Source of the DNA: CAVWCQ01 sp963753545
GTDB lineage: Bacteria > Chloroflexota > Anaerolineae > Aggregatilineales > Aggregatilineaceae
Reading direction: 5' to 3'
NCBI GenBank assembly: GCA_963753545.1
Contig: CAVWCQ010000008.1
Coordinates: forward strand, 2,790,001-2,854,000
Length of the DNA stretch: 64,000 bases
Numbering within the stretch: the stretch's first letter is position 1; each line of letters begins with the position of its first letter. Of the stretch, positions 52,161 through 61,196 are shown piece after piece. The notes under the pieces were generated by a model, which ran no database searches, was not told where the DNA came from, and worked only from the letters and a program-made list of their open reading frames with translations. The translations under genes and the position numbers were made by a program.

Positions 52161-52781
52161 ATGGGCCAAACATCAGATTGGGTGAGCCTGGGCGAAGCGG
52201 CACAGATCATCGGCGTGCATCCCGCCACCATTCGCAACTGGGCCGAACACGGAGATCTCCCCTACCGCCGGACTCCCGGCGGGCACCGGCGCTTTCGCCG
52301 CGCCGATCTTCAGCAGTGGTTAGCGTCACACCGCATGGCACCGCCCCTTGAAGCGCAGATCGTGGTCCAGAATGCGCTGGGCCGCACCCGCCTTGAAATT
52401 GGGGATCGGCAAAAACTGAGCCATCTGGATTGGTATGGCAAGCTAAGCCCTGACGTGCGTGAGTCCATGCGCCAGCAGGGGCTGCGGCTGATGGATGCTC
52501 TCATCCAGCACTTGGTCAGCGCGACAACCGATAAGGGACAAGAAACCGCGCGTGAGATCGGCACCACTTATGGCAGCCTGCTCAAAAGCCAGAAACTCAG
52601 CCTATCGCAAGCTCTGGAAGGGTATTTTTACTTCAGTAATTTTCTGTTTGATGCCGTGCTTCAGATCGCGCAGACCAACTCGCCTCGCCCGCCTGCTGAG
52701 TGGGGAGCGATGCTGATCCAGGTGAATGTCTTTACCCGCGAAATTTTAACGAGCATGGTTGCCGTCTACGAGCGTAAATAA
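52161..52781 (+). CDS. MerR-type helix-turn-helix protein with helical C-domain
   Basis: 206 residues from ATG 52161 (GAGGGG upstream). Residues about 5-55 form a MerR/BldC-like HTH (SLGEAAQIIGVHPATIRNWAEHG, RTPGGHRRFRRADLQQWL). The remaining 140 residues are helical, including REIGTTYGSLLKSQKLSLSQ and EGYFYFSNFLFDAVL, reminiscent of RsbR-type N-domains or other sensory helical bundles, but not identified with certainty. Starts 31 bases after priA; a bidirectional terminator follows. Confidence 0.8.
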   Translation: MGQTSDWVSLGEAAQIIGVHPATIRNWAEHGDLPYRRTPGGHRRFRRADLQQWLASHRMAPPLEAQIVVQNALGRTRLEIGDRQKLSHLDWYGKLSPDVRESMRQQGLRLMDALIQHLVSATTDKGQETAREIGTTYGSLLKSQKLSLSQALEGYFYFSNFLFDAVLQIAQTNSPRPPAEWGAMLIQVNVFTREILTSMVAVYERK

Positions 52782-52809
52782 AAAACAGGCGGCTTACCCA
52801 CCTGTTTTT
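52781..52809. terminator. Bidirectional terminator
   Basis: AAAAACAGG and CCTGTTTTT form a stem around an 11-base loop, between the HTH gene and the convergent membrane protein gene. Confidence 0.8.
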
Positions 52810-52844
52810 CTCCATTGTTTTTCCGTTTTTACAGCCGCACCTGC

Positions 52845-53858
52845 TTATTCCACAGTGCTCCGTACAACCTGCTGCACCGGATGCGGATAGGGTCGCGTTC
52901 CCAGCCGGGTGAGCACTGCCGCGCCCAGTCCAAACGCACTGAGCAGAATAGTCGCTATAGCGGTGATCCACCCTGTGAACCAGAACAGGCTCCAGATGCG
53001 AATGACGAGCGAGAGTGTAACACCTCCGACAACCGCTGCAATCATCGGTGGCTGGTTGTACATGTGTACAGCCCGCAGCACAGCCCGCCCAAACGGTTCC
53101 GCCAGGGCAACCCACCCCAACAGACTCGCCAACCCGATCAGCACCCAACCAAGAAGCACGAAGGGCATCAGGATCAGGGGCAAAATAAGCAGCAAGGACA
53201 GCGCATAAGCTCCCGTCAGCCCGATAGCAACAAGCACCGTCAGACAGCCCATGCCGCCCGTCGTGACAGGCGATTGTCGCATGGCGAGCGACATACGAGA
53301 CAGCGCACGCGGGAAAAATATGGTACTGAGGGCCGCTACCGCACCCAGGAACAAGGCTCCAACAAAAGTGCTGCTGAGACGAAGCAGGAAGTTATTCCGC
53401 CAATCGTTAACCCCAGACTGGAAGATATTCTGGACACTGACCTGCCGGGAATCGCTGCATTCGCGCTTGATTTCGCCGCTGATCTGCGCTGCATCGCTGC
53501 GCGTAAAATCATGGACGCAAATCGTCAGATCGCCGCCGATAACAGCATCCTTACCCACGTTCAGGCGGTTGGCAACGACCACGAGATCGCCCTGCACAGC
53601 GGCGTCTACATCAGCTTGCCGGCCAACCAGGGTTACATCCCCATCCACAGAACTCCCCGACTCCAGGTGAATTCGATTGGCAACAATCACCTGATCGCCG
53701 CTGTAGCTATCACCTCGTTGGAGGTGGTAATTGTTGCGTACCCCAAATCCATCTCCGCCCCCGGATGGCGCTGCACAGGCCAAAATCGCCAATCCCAGGA
53801 AAACCGGCACAACCAGCGGGACGAGGAGAAGCCATTTACGTCGTTCTGTGGAGTTCAT
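52845..53858 (-). CDS. Polymer-forming (bactofilin-like) domain with membrane helices
   Basis: 337 residues from ATG 53858. A signal peptide with lipobox-like LAILACAAP precedes a bactofilin-like beta region (HLESGSSVDGDVTLVGRQADVDAAVQGD, NVGKDAVIGGDLTI). The C-terminal half has five or so hydrophobic segments (LFLGAVAALSTIFF, LTVLVAIGLTGAYALSLLLILPLILMPF, GWVLIGLASLLGWV). It is the third gene after an ECF sigma factor and a putative anti-sigma factor, 19 bases behind the latter. A role in envelope structure or stress is likely; exact function unknown. Confidence 0.75.
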   Translation of the reverse strand: MNSTERRKWLLLVPLVVPVFLGLAILACAAPSGGGDGFGVRNNYHLQRGDSYSGDQVIVANRIHLESGSSVDGDVTLVGRQADVDAAVQGDLVVVANRLNVGKDAVIGGDLTICVHDFTRSDAAQISGEIKRECSDSRQVSVQNIFQSGVNDWRNNFLLRLSSTFVGALFLGAVAALSTIFFPRALSRMSLAMRQSPVTTGGMGCLTVLVAIGLTGAYALSLLLILPLILMPFVLLGWVLIGLASLLGWVALAEPFGRAVLRAVHMYNQPPMIAAVVGGVTLSLVIRIWSLFWFTGWITAIATILLSAFGLGAAVLTRLGTRPYPHPVQQVVRSTVE

Positions 53859-53877
53859 AAAAGCTCTCACTTGCACC

Positions 53878-54444
53878 TTAGTTTGTTTGCTGATCCGCTG
53901 TTACGCGGTGACCACGCAGGAGGTATCTCACCAACCAACCCCAGAAAATCGCTACGGGTATCGAAGTACTCAACAGGACCGCGACCAGGGGCGTCTTGCG
54001 AACCAGATGCTCCAGGCTGTTACCCAGATCGCCAGCCATAGCCAGCACGTAACTTGCCCCTTCGGTAATCCACTGGAACAGAGAATGAAGTGTTCCAGGG
54101 TTTGAAATAACGCTGACCAGCACAATCAGAAGAATTGATAAAACCGGTAACGTAAGAAATGCAACAGCCAGCAGACCCAACGCCAATCCCAGCCCCATTT
54201 GGCGCTTGCGGAGATCAGGCAGCCCCACCGCGGCAATCGCTGCCATCACCCGGCTCGAAAAGCCAGACGCTGGTGCTATCTGCGGCGTTTCGCGCAGAAA
54301 CTTCTCCACCTTGCGCACCTGGGGAGGGGGCGCGGCTTCTTCGATCTCCGTCTGGCGGGCTTGCAGTTCGGCTAACTCAGCTTCCGACAGTTCTTGATCG
54401 TGAGCGTTGTTCGTGCTTTGTTGAAACTTAGGATCATTCACCAT
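53878..54444 (-). CDS. Putative anti-sigma factor (membrane protein)
   Basis: 188 residues. A soluble N-terminus of about 80 residues (acidic, with FSSRVMAAIAAVG, a common motif in anti-sigma factors) is followed by hydrophobic segments (LGLALGLLAVAFLTLPVLSILLIVLVSVIS, VAVLLSTSIPVAIFWGWLVRYLL). There is no His-Cys zinc motif. Its ATG shares an A with the TGA of the sigma factor gene (TGATG), which makes coupled expression almost certain. The assignment rests on this context and the overall layout. Confidence 0.7.
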   Translation of the reverse strand: MVNDPKFQQSTNNAHDQELSEAELAELQARQTEIEEAAPPPQVRKVEKFLRETPQIAPASGFSSRVMAAIAAVGLPDLRKRQMGLGLALGLLAVAFLTLPVLSILLIVLVSVISNPGTLHSLFQWITEGASYVLAMAGDLGNSLEHLVRKTPLVAVLLSTSIPVAIFWGWLVRYLLRGHRVTADQQTN

Positions 54445-55031
54445 CAGGAACCTTCCATTGCAGATTCGAAAAACGGTACAGGCACAGACTCCAATTGGTC
54501 GGCCAGGGCCTGGCGAGCGCGGAATAGGCGGCTTTTGATGGCGCTTTCTGTCGTGTTGAGCATGTCAGCAATTTCAGAATAGGATAAGTCGTACCAATAC
54601 CGTAAAACAACCGCCACGCGATAATCAGGACTCAGGGCATCCAATAATTCTTGTACCAATAAGTTTCGTTCGTTTGTCAAAGCAGCCTCTTCCGGCCCCG
54701 GAATATCGCTGGTCAGGGCAGGATGCGGCGGCAGGGGTTCTTCCAAAGAGAGCCACGTCAGCCGCCTCCGCCGGATGCGATCGATGCAGTGATTCGATGC
54801 AATCGACAGCACCCAGGTTTTAAATGGCCGTGTAGGGTCATACCGCTCCAGATGGGCGTAGGCTCTTAAAAAGGCTTCTTGTGCCGCATCTTCCGCCTCG
54901 CCACGCTCATTGAGCATGCGATAAGCCAGGTTGAACACGTCGCGCTCATAGCGCTGCACAAGTTCCCCAAAGGCTTGTTGATCGCCAGCCAGCGTTCGTT
55001 GGACCCACAGGGACTCGGTGTCTTCACTCAC
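54444..55031 (-). CDS. ECF-family RNA polymerase sigma factor
   Basis: 195 residues. Region 2 contains FGELVQRYERDVFNLAYRML and EDAAQEAFLRAYAHLERYD with the conserved helix FKTWVLSIASNHCIDRIRRRR. Region 4 has LLDALSPDYRVAVVLRYWYDLSYSEIADML and TTESAIKSRLFRARQAL, the -35-recognising HTH. It is first in an operon with a putative anti-sigma factor and a polymer-forming membrane protein, probably an envelope-stress regulon. Its own recognition sequence could not be identified upstream. Confidence 0.93.
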   Translation of the reverse strand: MSEDTESLWVQRTLAGDQQAFGELVQRYERDVFNLAYRMLNERGEAEDAAQEAFLRAYAHLERYDPTRPFKTWVLSIASNHCIDRIRRRRLTWLSLEEPLPPHPALTSDIPGPEEAALTNERNLLVQELLDALSPDYRVAVVLRYWYDLSYSEIADMLNTTESAIKSRLFRARQALADQLESVPVPFFESAMEGS

Positions 55032-55200
55032 GTTTTTATACCCTACCTGGTCGAACTGATTGTACGAGCTAGCCCCTACTAACTATGATATACGCAAAGT
55101 CAGTTTTTTTGTTGCAGTCTGCTCAGATTTTACAAGCACAGCAGAGCAATTTTGGGTAGAATGCGGAGCACAGTTTAGACTGCCCACAAGGACAAAAACA

Positions 55201-56202
55201 ATGGCTGTTGTCTACCACGACTTAGATGCCAATCTCGGTTTATTGATGGATAAAAAAATCGCCGTGATCGGCTACGGAAACATGGGCCGTCCCTTTGCGC
55301 TCAACCTCCGGGACAGTGCTTTTCCTGTCTTGATCGGCAACCAGAGCGATGCGTACGCCCTGCAAGCCTACCACGACGGGTTCGAAGTCACCACAATTAG
55401 TGCTGCTGCGGCGCGATCCGATATTTTGCTGCTGCTGCTGCCCGACGAGATCGCCACGCAAATCTACCTGCGCGATATCGCGCCCCATCTTCGCCCCGGC
55501 GATACGCTCGTCTTTGCTTCTGGTTACAACGTCGCTTTTGGTTTCATCGAGCCGCCATCGTTTGTTGATGTGGTGCTGATCGCGCCGCAAACGATCGGTC
55601 AGGCCGTGCGCGAAGGATATGTCAGCGGGGCGGGCTTTCCCAGCTTTGTGGCCGTAGCCCAGGATGCCACCAATCAGGCTTGGGAGCGTGTTCTGGCTGT
55701 CGCCAAAGCGCTTGGCGCTCTGCACCGTGGCGCGATTGAGTTGACGTTCCACCAGGAGGCAGAACTGGACCTTTTTACCCAGCAGGCCGTACTCCCAGCC
55801 CTTCAAACCGTGCTCAATACCGCCATCGAAGTTTTGAACCACGAAGGGTTCCCCCCCGAAGCCATCTTTATGAGTTTGTACCTCTCCGGCGAACTGGGTT
55901 ATATCATCTCCAAATGGGCCGAACAGGGAATCGTATCGAGCATGAAAATGCATTCGCTGACCAGCCAGTATGGCACGCTGTCCCGCATGGAGCGCTTCAA
56001 AGAGGTGAAGCTCACCCGCCAGATGGAAGGTGTGCTGGATTTGATCCGGCGCGGCGAGTTTGCTCAGGAATGGGCCGATGAATATGCCGATGGCTACCCG
56101 CGCCTGCAAGCGCTGCGCCGCCGTTTTGAGACCATGAGCGCCTGGGAGCACGAAAAAAACGTGCTGGCAATCATGCGCCACGAAGACGAAAAACCTGAAT
56201 AA
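55201..56202 (+). CDS. Ketol-acid reductoisomerase-like protein lacking catalytic residues
   Basis: 333 residues from ATG 55201; an open frame extends upstream to 55060 but the KARI N-terminus starts here (MAVVYHDLDANLGLLMDKKI). The Rossmann loop IAVIGYGNMG and the layout match class I KARI (IlvC). Differences at key sites: the His of FGHG is Ser107 (FASG), the KGPGH loop reads QTIGQ (130-134), and the metal-ligand pair of TDLFGEQ reads LDLFTQQ, keeping Asp190 but with Gln194 for Glu. It is unlikely to do the normal reaction. Possible roles are a different dehydrogenase or a regulatory paralogue. A class IV aminotransferase gene lies convergent, 406 bases away. Confidence 0.82.
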   Translation: MAVVYHDLDANLGLLMDKKIAVIGYGNMGRPFALNLRDSAFPVLIGNQSDAYALQAYHDGFEVTTISAAAARSDILLLLLPDEIATQIYLRDIAPHLRPGDTLVFASGYNVAFGFIEPPSFVDVVLIAPQTIGQAVREGYVSGAGFPSFVAVAQDATNQAWERVLAVAKALGALHRGAIELTFHQEAELDLFTQQAVLPALQTVLNTAIEVLNHEGFPPEAIFMSLYLSGELGYIISKWAEQGIVSSMKMHSLTSQYGTLSRMERFKEVKLTRQMEGVLDLIRRGEFAQEWADEYADGYPRLQALRRRFETMSAWEHEKNVLAIMRHEDEKPE

Positions 56203-56608
56203 AGAAGCTGATCGAGTGAAAATTAGTACTTAAAGTTCAACTTTAAAGGAGTATTTTAGGAGGGCGATTGGGTGTAATATGAGAGTGTAGGCGCACACTC
56301 ATCGCTAGCCAGCATGCGCAGTTTGTAGGGGTGCTGCTTTGAGTGCGGCGTGCGAAGCCGCTGCGCCCAATGGTACCCAAAAGCGAATATTTACTGGAAG
56401 TGGGTAGACAGTTAGGAAACGGTTAGTCACTGAGCCGTTTTTGGGGGGGTAGAACCACCCTCACGAGAAAGAAGTGATCAACTAATGTTTTTTCTCGGCT
56501 GGATGAGCTGCTCTTTATGAGTACTAAATCTGGTCAAATAGATCACAACGCGCCTGAAATAGGCCGTTAGTGATCACAAAAGGCTGTTTTGTTACATTTA
56601 AGCGGTAG
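56203..56608. other. Intergenic region with hairpins and an interspersed repeat
   Basis: This 406-base gap has no plausible gene. It holds a palindrome AAAGTTCAACTTT near 56234, the hairpin GAGTGT/ACACTC at 56283-56300, repeat copy B at 56321-56370, and a weak terminator-like stem AACGG/CCGTT followed by TTT at 56418-56442. The remainder is featureless. Confidence 0.6.
56321..56370. repeat. Interspersed GC-rich repeat, copy B
   Basis: Begins GTTTGTAGGGGTGCTGC and ends GCTGCGCCCAA, matching copy A at 45772-45820 in both ends and overall layout. Confidence 0.55.
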
Positions 56609-57439
56609 TTAGACGGGTTCGAGGTGCGCCTCGGTCCATTCATCATAGCGGCGGCGAATTTCGGACACAAGCGGGCCAACCTGCCCATCACCGGTGGGTT
56701 GGTCATTAATCTGGGTAATAGGGACCACGCCGCGCCCACTGCTGGTGAGCATCGCTTCAGAAAAACGCGCGATATCCTGCCTGTTGGGCGGAGTGAGATC
56801 GACAGGCAGCAGGGTCGGGGCAATATTCAGAATGGCACGGCGCGTGATCCCGGCCAGCACCCCTTCTCCGGATGTATACAGCACACCATTCAGCACAGCG
56901 TAAAAATTGCTCGAGGTGCCTTCCAACATCGAGCCGTCTTCGCGAGTGAGGATGCCTTCATACACGCCCTCTGGCAAGCGATCCGTGATCGGGCGGCGCT
57001 GCGTCATCCAGTCCGTCACTTTGACCACCGGGTTCGAGCGGCTGGCGGGGACTGTTGCCACATGCGCCCCATTCCGTTGCACGGCTTCAGGAACAGGATG
57101 AAATGGCTCAAGTGCGAGATAGAGCTGTTCCGGGCTGCTGCGCGGAACTGTGATGCGAAATTTTGCGTCCGAATAGCCGCTCCGTTGCAGCAGATCGCGC
57201 AAACCCGCCCGCAGTCGTTGGCGATCCAGCCGGAACGGGATATCCACCAGCCGCGCCGATTCCTCCAGCCGGTCCAGGTGCGCGTCGAACAGCAGCACTT
57301 GATCCCCATGAAAAGTACGTGCTACGGTGTAGACCCCGCTCGGCTCATAGGCTACGGCTTCGACTAACGAAAATGCCTGATAAGGCGTGGGAATCAGCTC
57401 GTCAGCGGTCAGAATGGTGGTCAGAATGGGTTGAGACAT
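56609..57439 (-). CDS. Class IV PLP aminotransferase
   Basis: 276 residues. PLP fold type IV, related to branched-chain aminotransferase and aminodeoxychorismate lyase. The PLP Lys is probably in NPVVKVTDWMTQRRP; the cofactor Glu lies in SMLEGTSSNFYAVLNG, with the 3'-terminal motif SSGRGVVPITQINDQ. The specificity cannot be told from sequence. Last gene of the minus-strand operon after the phosphodiester glycosidase. Confidence 0.85.
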   Translation of the reverse strand: MSQPILTTILTADELIPTPYQAFSLVEAVAYEPSGVYTVARTFHGDQVLLFDAHLDRLEESARLVDIPFRLDRQRLRAGLRDLLQRSGYSDAKFRITVPRSSPEQLYLALEPFHPVPEAVQRNGAHVATVPASRSNPVVKVTDWMTQRRPITDRLPEGVYEGILTREDGSMLEGTSSNFYAVLNGVLYTSGEGVLAGITRRAILNIAPTLLPVDLTPPNRQDIARFSEAMLTSSGRGVVPITQINDQPTGDGQVGPLVSEIRRRYDEWTEAHLEPV

Positions 57440-57454
57440 AAGACAGCCCTTATT

Positions 57455-58246
57455 TTAGCGTTGTGGATAAATGGCGATCACACATGGCAGCCGGTCTGCG
57501 GCAGGATAAAATTCGCTGTTGCCCGGTGTCTGTACAATCATACCAGTCGAACGCCCGCCGTCCAGCCCAACCGCGATATTCAAATCGAGATCGCTTGCCA
57601 CCAGCCAGTCCTGAAACTCTGACAGAGACACAAAACTGTAGGGAACGACGATAAAAATGATTCGCCCGCTTCGATCCTGCCCGACTGCCGTCCGGCGCGA
57701 CGGCTGATCGAATCCGTCTCCTCGTGGAGCCATCACGCCGCCTGTCTCGATGAGCATGGGGAAACCTTGCACCGCCTGATTGAGGGGTTCACCCGCATAG
57801 GGTTCACCGACCAGCGAACGCACGCGAATGCCAGCGCCGCCCACTTCAAACATGCCGCCGAATCCGCTAAACGACTCGCCAAAGGGGACATCATCAGCTA
57901 CCACCAACCCCAGCGCCAGGTCACTGTGATCGAAAAAGCCGCCGTTGACGATCAGGATTGCCTGTGGAAGTTGCGCGCGCCATTCATCGAGGGAATACGG
58001 CTCGCCGGGGCTGTAATGTACGCGGACCAAGACCTGGGCTGGATCGACGCGAATCAGCACAGCGTGAGCGCGCCTGTCTCCGGCGCTAAAAACCATCTCT
58101 CGCCGCTCAACACCCTGTTCAATGGTTTGCCACACGGTCGTTTCGGGCGCAGGGTCAGGGGTCTGGCGCGGCAGCGTCTGGGCCATACGCAGGTTGCAGC
58201 TTAGCAGAGGGAAGAGGATGACCAGCATCAAGATGATCCTGATCAT
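57455..58246 (-). CDS. Phosphodiester glycosidase-family lipoprotein (NAGPA domain)
   Basis: 263 residues from ATG 58246; a TTG at 58270 overlapping the previous stop (TTGA) is an alternative start. A hydrophobic signal ends in the lipobox FPLLSCN. The DUF2233/NAGPA domain has ILIVNGGFFDHSDLALGLVV, RTAVGQDRSGRIIF and NIAVGLDGGRSTGM. Homologues remove GlcNAc-1-phosphate-type caps or act in exopolysaccharide metabolism. Substrate unknown. Tightly packed between the VWA gene and the aminotransferase. Confidence 0.82.
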   Translation of the reverse strand: MIRIILMLVILFPLLSCNLRMAQTLPRQTPDPAPETTVWQTIEQGVERREMVFSAGDRRAHAVLIRVDPAQVLVRVHYSPGEPYSLDEWRAQLPQAILIVNGGFFDHSDLALGLVVADDVPFGESFSGFGGMFEVGGAGIRVRSLVGEPYAGEPLNQAVQGFPMLIETGGVMAPRGDGFDQPSRRTAVGQDRSGRIIFIVVPYSFVSLSEFQDWLVASDLDLNIAVGLDGGRSTGMIVQTPGNSEFYPAADRLPCVIAIYPQR

Positions 58247-58266
58247 CCCTTGTTTGATCCAACAAT

Positions 58267-61176
58267 TCAAGTTACGACTTGTCCTGATCCTGAGATGATT
58301 TGCGGCGTTCTAACAAGCGTGATGCCAGGCTGTTCTCTTTGGATACGACCTTCGGCGCGACTTTTGGCGCTTGAGCAACAGGCCTTGGGAGCCGATCGCT
58401 CTGTTGGAACAGCGGGACGCGGCGTTTCCTGCCCATTGGTCGTTTGCGGGCCAGCCGTATGAGCGCGACCCTTGGCGTCAAGCAGCCGCCCCATACGCTC
58501 CGATGGTGGCGCAGTTTCGAGAGTCTTTTGCACGCCAAACGCCCCGCGCACTCTTTCCACATCGCGCCGGGTGATCACCAGACGCCGCGCGGCAACATCG
58601 AACGGGAATAAAACAGCCGCCGCCAGCAGGAAATAGGGCCAGAGGGGCTGCGCCGCCCGCTCCTGGTTCAGGTTGTGGAGAAAGGCGTTTTTCGGTTTCT
58701 CGCGCAGTGAGCGCCCTCCCGTAATGCTCGCCAGGCGCTTGAGAAACAGCGATGGCGCTTCCTGCTCGGCACCAGTCAGATCGACGCGATATTCAGCGGA
58801 GTAACCGAGCACCCATCCAGTCGTCTGCAGGACGGTTTGCTGGGGAACCGTCTGGCCAGAGGTAGCTCCAGCGACGGTAATAAAATACGCCCCTTCTCGC
58901 TCTGGGGTAAAAACAGCTTCATAGCGACCGGGGGCTGTTTGCTGAAGGGTCAGCGTATTGGTATCCAACTGCGAATTCACAACCGATGCATCAAGATTCA
59001 GCCCGTTCAGGAAATTGCCCTGTGCGTCACGCACATCGACCGTCAGAACTGCCTGTTCGCCGCGCTGCGTAACATACGCTTCGACGTTATCGGTGTTCCC
59101 TTCAGTGATCGTCCAGCGAACAGCCTGGCTCCAAAAATCGGCATATCCGCTCCAACTCACCCAGTTAGCGCCCCAGCGCGAGCTGGCATCGGAGGTAAAA
59201 GCAACTGCTCTCCCCAGGCCATACTGCCATGTCGCCAGGATGGGATCATTCTCTGGGCCGCTCAGGACAACCGTAGCCGTGTCTTTGGCGCTGGTCGCGA
59301 CATACCCCTTCAGAGCGGGCAGGCTGTCAAAGCCGCGCATAATCGGATGAGGCGTGACCAGGGCAGGGGTAAAATCTTGCTCGAAGATGTAGGAACGGGT
59401 CGCCAGCAGGGTCTCAGCCGTAAAGATCGCCGGAATCGTCGAAACATCATAGGCGATATGGAACTGCCCATGCCCGGCAGCCGCAACTTCCTGCAACCAC
59501 TGGGCATAATCACGCCCAACCGCCACGACAGACGTTGTAATGCCATAGTTCTGGTACATGCGATCGACCGCGGCAGCAATTCCACTCGGATCCGACCCGC
59601 CGTCGGTCAGCAGAATGATATGTTTGAGCTGCGAGGGATCATCGCGTAAAACCTGATCGGCGGCGAGAACAGCCTGCCGGATATCGGTACCGCCGCCAGG
59701 ACGCAGCGATCCAACCGTATCTCGCAAAAGCTGGCGGTTCGCTTCGTCGCCAATGTACTGCGGCTCCACGACAAAATAAGCATTCACGTCAAACGACAGC
59801 ACACCGGTCCGGTCGTCGTCGTTTAGCAGATCGAATGACCGCGCCACCGCCTCTTTTGCCAGTTCCAGGTTCGAGACCCCGCTGGCGCTGGAGATCTCCA
59901 TACTGCCCGAACGGTCTATCACGAACAACATGGTAAGCTGTGGAATGCGTTTCTGGTCACGCAGGCGCATATCCACGGGCAGCGTTTCCTCCAGAGGGGT
60001 GTCAAAATATCCGCCGACGCCGTAACTGTTCGGCCCGCCGATCACCACCAGCCCACCGCCCAGGTCGCGTACATAGGATTGCAGGTATTCCATCCGGTCT
60101 TGCGAAAGATCAGCGGCGGAGACGTTTGCCAGCACAATCAAATCGTAGCTGCTCAGGGGAGCCAATCCCAGCGGTAAATCGCTTGGCCCGCGAACATCGA
60201 CCTGCAAACCACTCTCTTCAAGAGCCGCCTGCAGGGATGCGATCTCCTCTTGATCCGACGCCACCAGCAGAATACGCGGCGGTCCTGTCACCTCGGTAAA
60301 TGCAGAAAGCTCGTTATTCTGATAAAACGTGTCGGCACTGCGCGGCTCGACAATGACTCGGAAATCAACAAACCCGGCGGACGGCACAGTGATATCCGGG
60401 AAAACATACGTGTTTTCGCCCTGTTGCAGTTGCACTTCCTGGCGGTGAATGACAGCCCCGCGCGCCAAAACCTGCACATCGGCCAGGCTGTTATTGCGGT
60501 TGCTGGCAATGGACACCGTCAAATCGAATTTCTCGCCCTCGTTCACCTTGGCGGGCACGCGCACATCATCGACCATGATCTCAGGTCCGGCAACCTGTTC
60601 TTGCGGATTATCGCTGCCCAGCACCACATAATCGACCTGGACATCGGTAGCGTCAGCCAGCCGTGCCACTTCCTCAGCGTCGCCAACCGTCTGCTTACCA
60701 TCGCTGAGAATAACCATTCGTTTAGCGGTATCTGCCGGGAAGAGAGCCAGTCCCAGGCGCATCGCTTCCGCCAGATCCGTGTTCAGCCGCACCGGATCGG
60801 ACCCCATCTGAACCAGTTCCAGCCGGTCCGAGATAGGGATTTCAACCAGGGCATTCGCTCCAAAGACGACTACAGCCGCTTGATCTTTCAGCCCCATCGC
60901 TTCGGAAGCGGAACGCACATAGTCGATAGCTGCGCTTTGAAAGGCCGGAGGCACGCTGTCGGATACGTCGATCAAAAACACGACAGCCAGTTTATCCGCA
61001 ACCCGCTGCACCTGGATTCCAGCCAGGCCGAGAATGATCAGCGTCACCAGGACCAGCCGGATAATGAGGCTGATTGTGTCTCGTCGGCGGCGGTACACCA
61101 GGCGCGGCCACCCGATGAACATCACAACGGGAAGGAACAGTAACAGCAGTAAAGCGCTGGGATTTGTAAAACTCAT
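58267..61176 (-). CDS. Large membrane protein with two VWA domains and a GATase-like domain
   Basis: 969 residues. Two N-terminal membrane segments (ALLLLLFLPVVMFIGWPRLV, LIIRLVLVTLIILGLAGI) are followed by VWA domain 1 with an imperfect MIDAS (FLIDVSDSVPP), an Ig-like stretch, a class I GATase-like domain (DLIVLANVSAADL, GGGLVVIGGPNSYGVGGYF), and VWA domain 2 with a complete MIDAS (MLFVIDRSGSMEIS). The C-terminus has a further hydrophobic segment (WPYFLLAAAVLFPFDVA). This domain mix is typical of the BatA/aerotolerance-like proteins encoded near MoxR ATPases; no MoxR gene is visible here. Confidence 0.85.
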   Translation of the reverse strand: MSFTNPSALLLLLFLPVVMFIGWPRLVYRRRRDTISLIIRLVLVTLIILGLAGIQVQRVADKLAVVFLIDVSDSVPPAFQSAAIDYVRSASEAMGLKDQAAVVVFGANALVEIPISDRLELVQMGSDPVRLNTDLAEAMRLGLALFPADTAKRMVILSDGKQTVGDAEEVARLADATDVQVDYVVLGSDNPQEQVAGPEIMVDDVRVPAKVNEGEKFDLTVSIASNRNNSLADVQVLARGAVIHRQEVQLQQGENTYVFPDITVPSAGFVDFRVIVEPRSADTFYQNNELSAFTEVTGPPRILLVASDQEEIASLQAALEESGLQVDVRGPSDLPLGLAPLSSYDLIVLANVSAADLSQDRMEYLQSYVRDLGGGLVVIGGPNSYGVGGYFDTPLEETLPVDMRLRDQKRIPQLTMLFVIDRSGSMEISSASGVSNLELAKEAVARSFDLLNDDDRTGVLSFDVNAYFVVEPQYIGDEANRQLLRDTVGSLRPGGGTDIRQAVLAADQVLRDDPSQLKHIILLTDGGSDPSGIAAAVDRMYQNYGITTSVVAVGRDYAQWLQEVAAAGHGQFHIAYDVSTIPAIFTAETLLATRSYIFEQDFTPALVTPHPIMRGFDSLPALKGYVATSAKDTATVVLSGPENDPILATWQYGLGRAVAFTSDASSRWGANWVSWSGYADFWSQAVRWTITEGNTDNVEAYVTQRGEQAVLTVDVRDAQGNFLNGLNLDASVVNSQLDTNTLTLQQTAPGRYEAVFTPEREGAYFITVAGATSGQTVPQQTVLQTTGWVLGYSAEYRVDLTGAEQEAPSLFLKRLASITGGRSLREKPKNAFLHNLNQERAAQPLWPYFLLAAAVLFPFDVAARRLVITRRDVERVRGAFGVQKTLETAPPSERMGRLLDAKGRAHTAGPQTTNGQETPRPAVPTERSAPKACCSSAKSRAEGRIQREQPGITLVRTPQIISGSGQVVT

Positions 61177-61196
61177 AACCCTGCCTCAATCACACT

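Noticed and set aside
52815..54041. A 408-codon plus-strand open frame opposite the envelope operon
   Set aside because: It is antisense to two well-supported minus-strand genes, and its residue composition (His, Arg, Gln, Asn) is that of a shadow frame.
55240..56181. A 313-codon minus-strand open frame opposite the KARI-like gene
   Set aside because: No recognisable motifs, and it mirrors codon structure of the KARI-like protein, which has clear homology.
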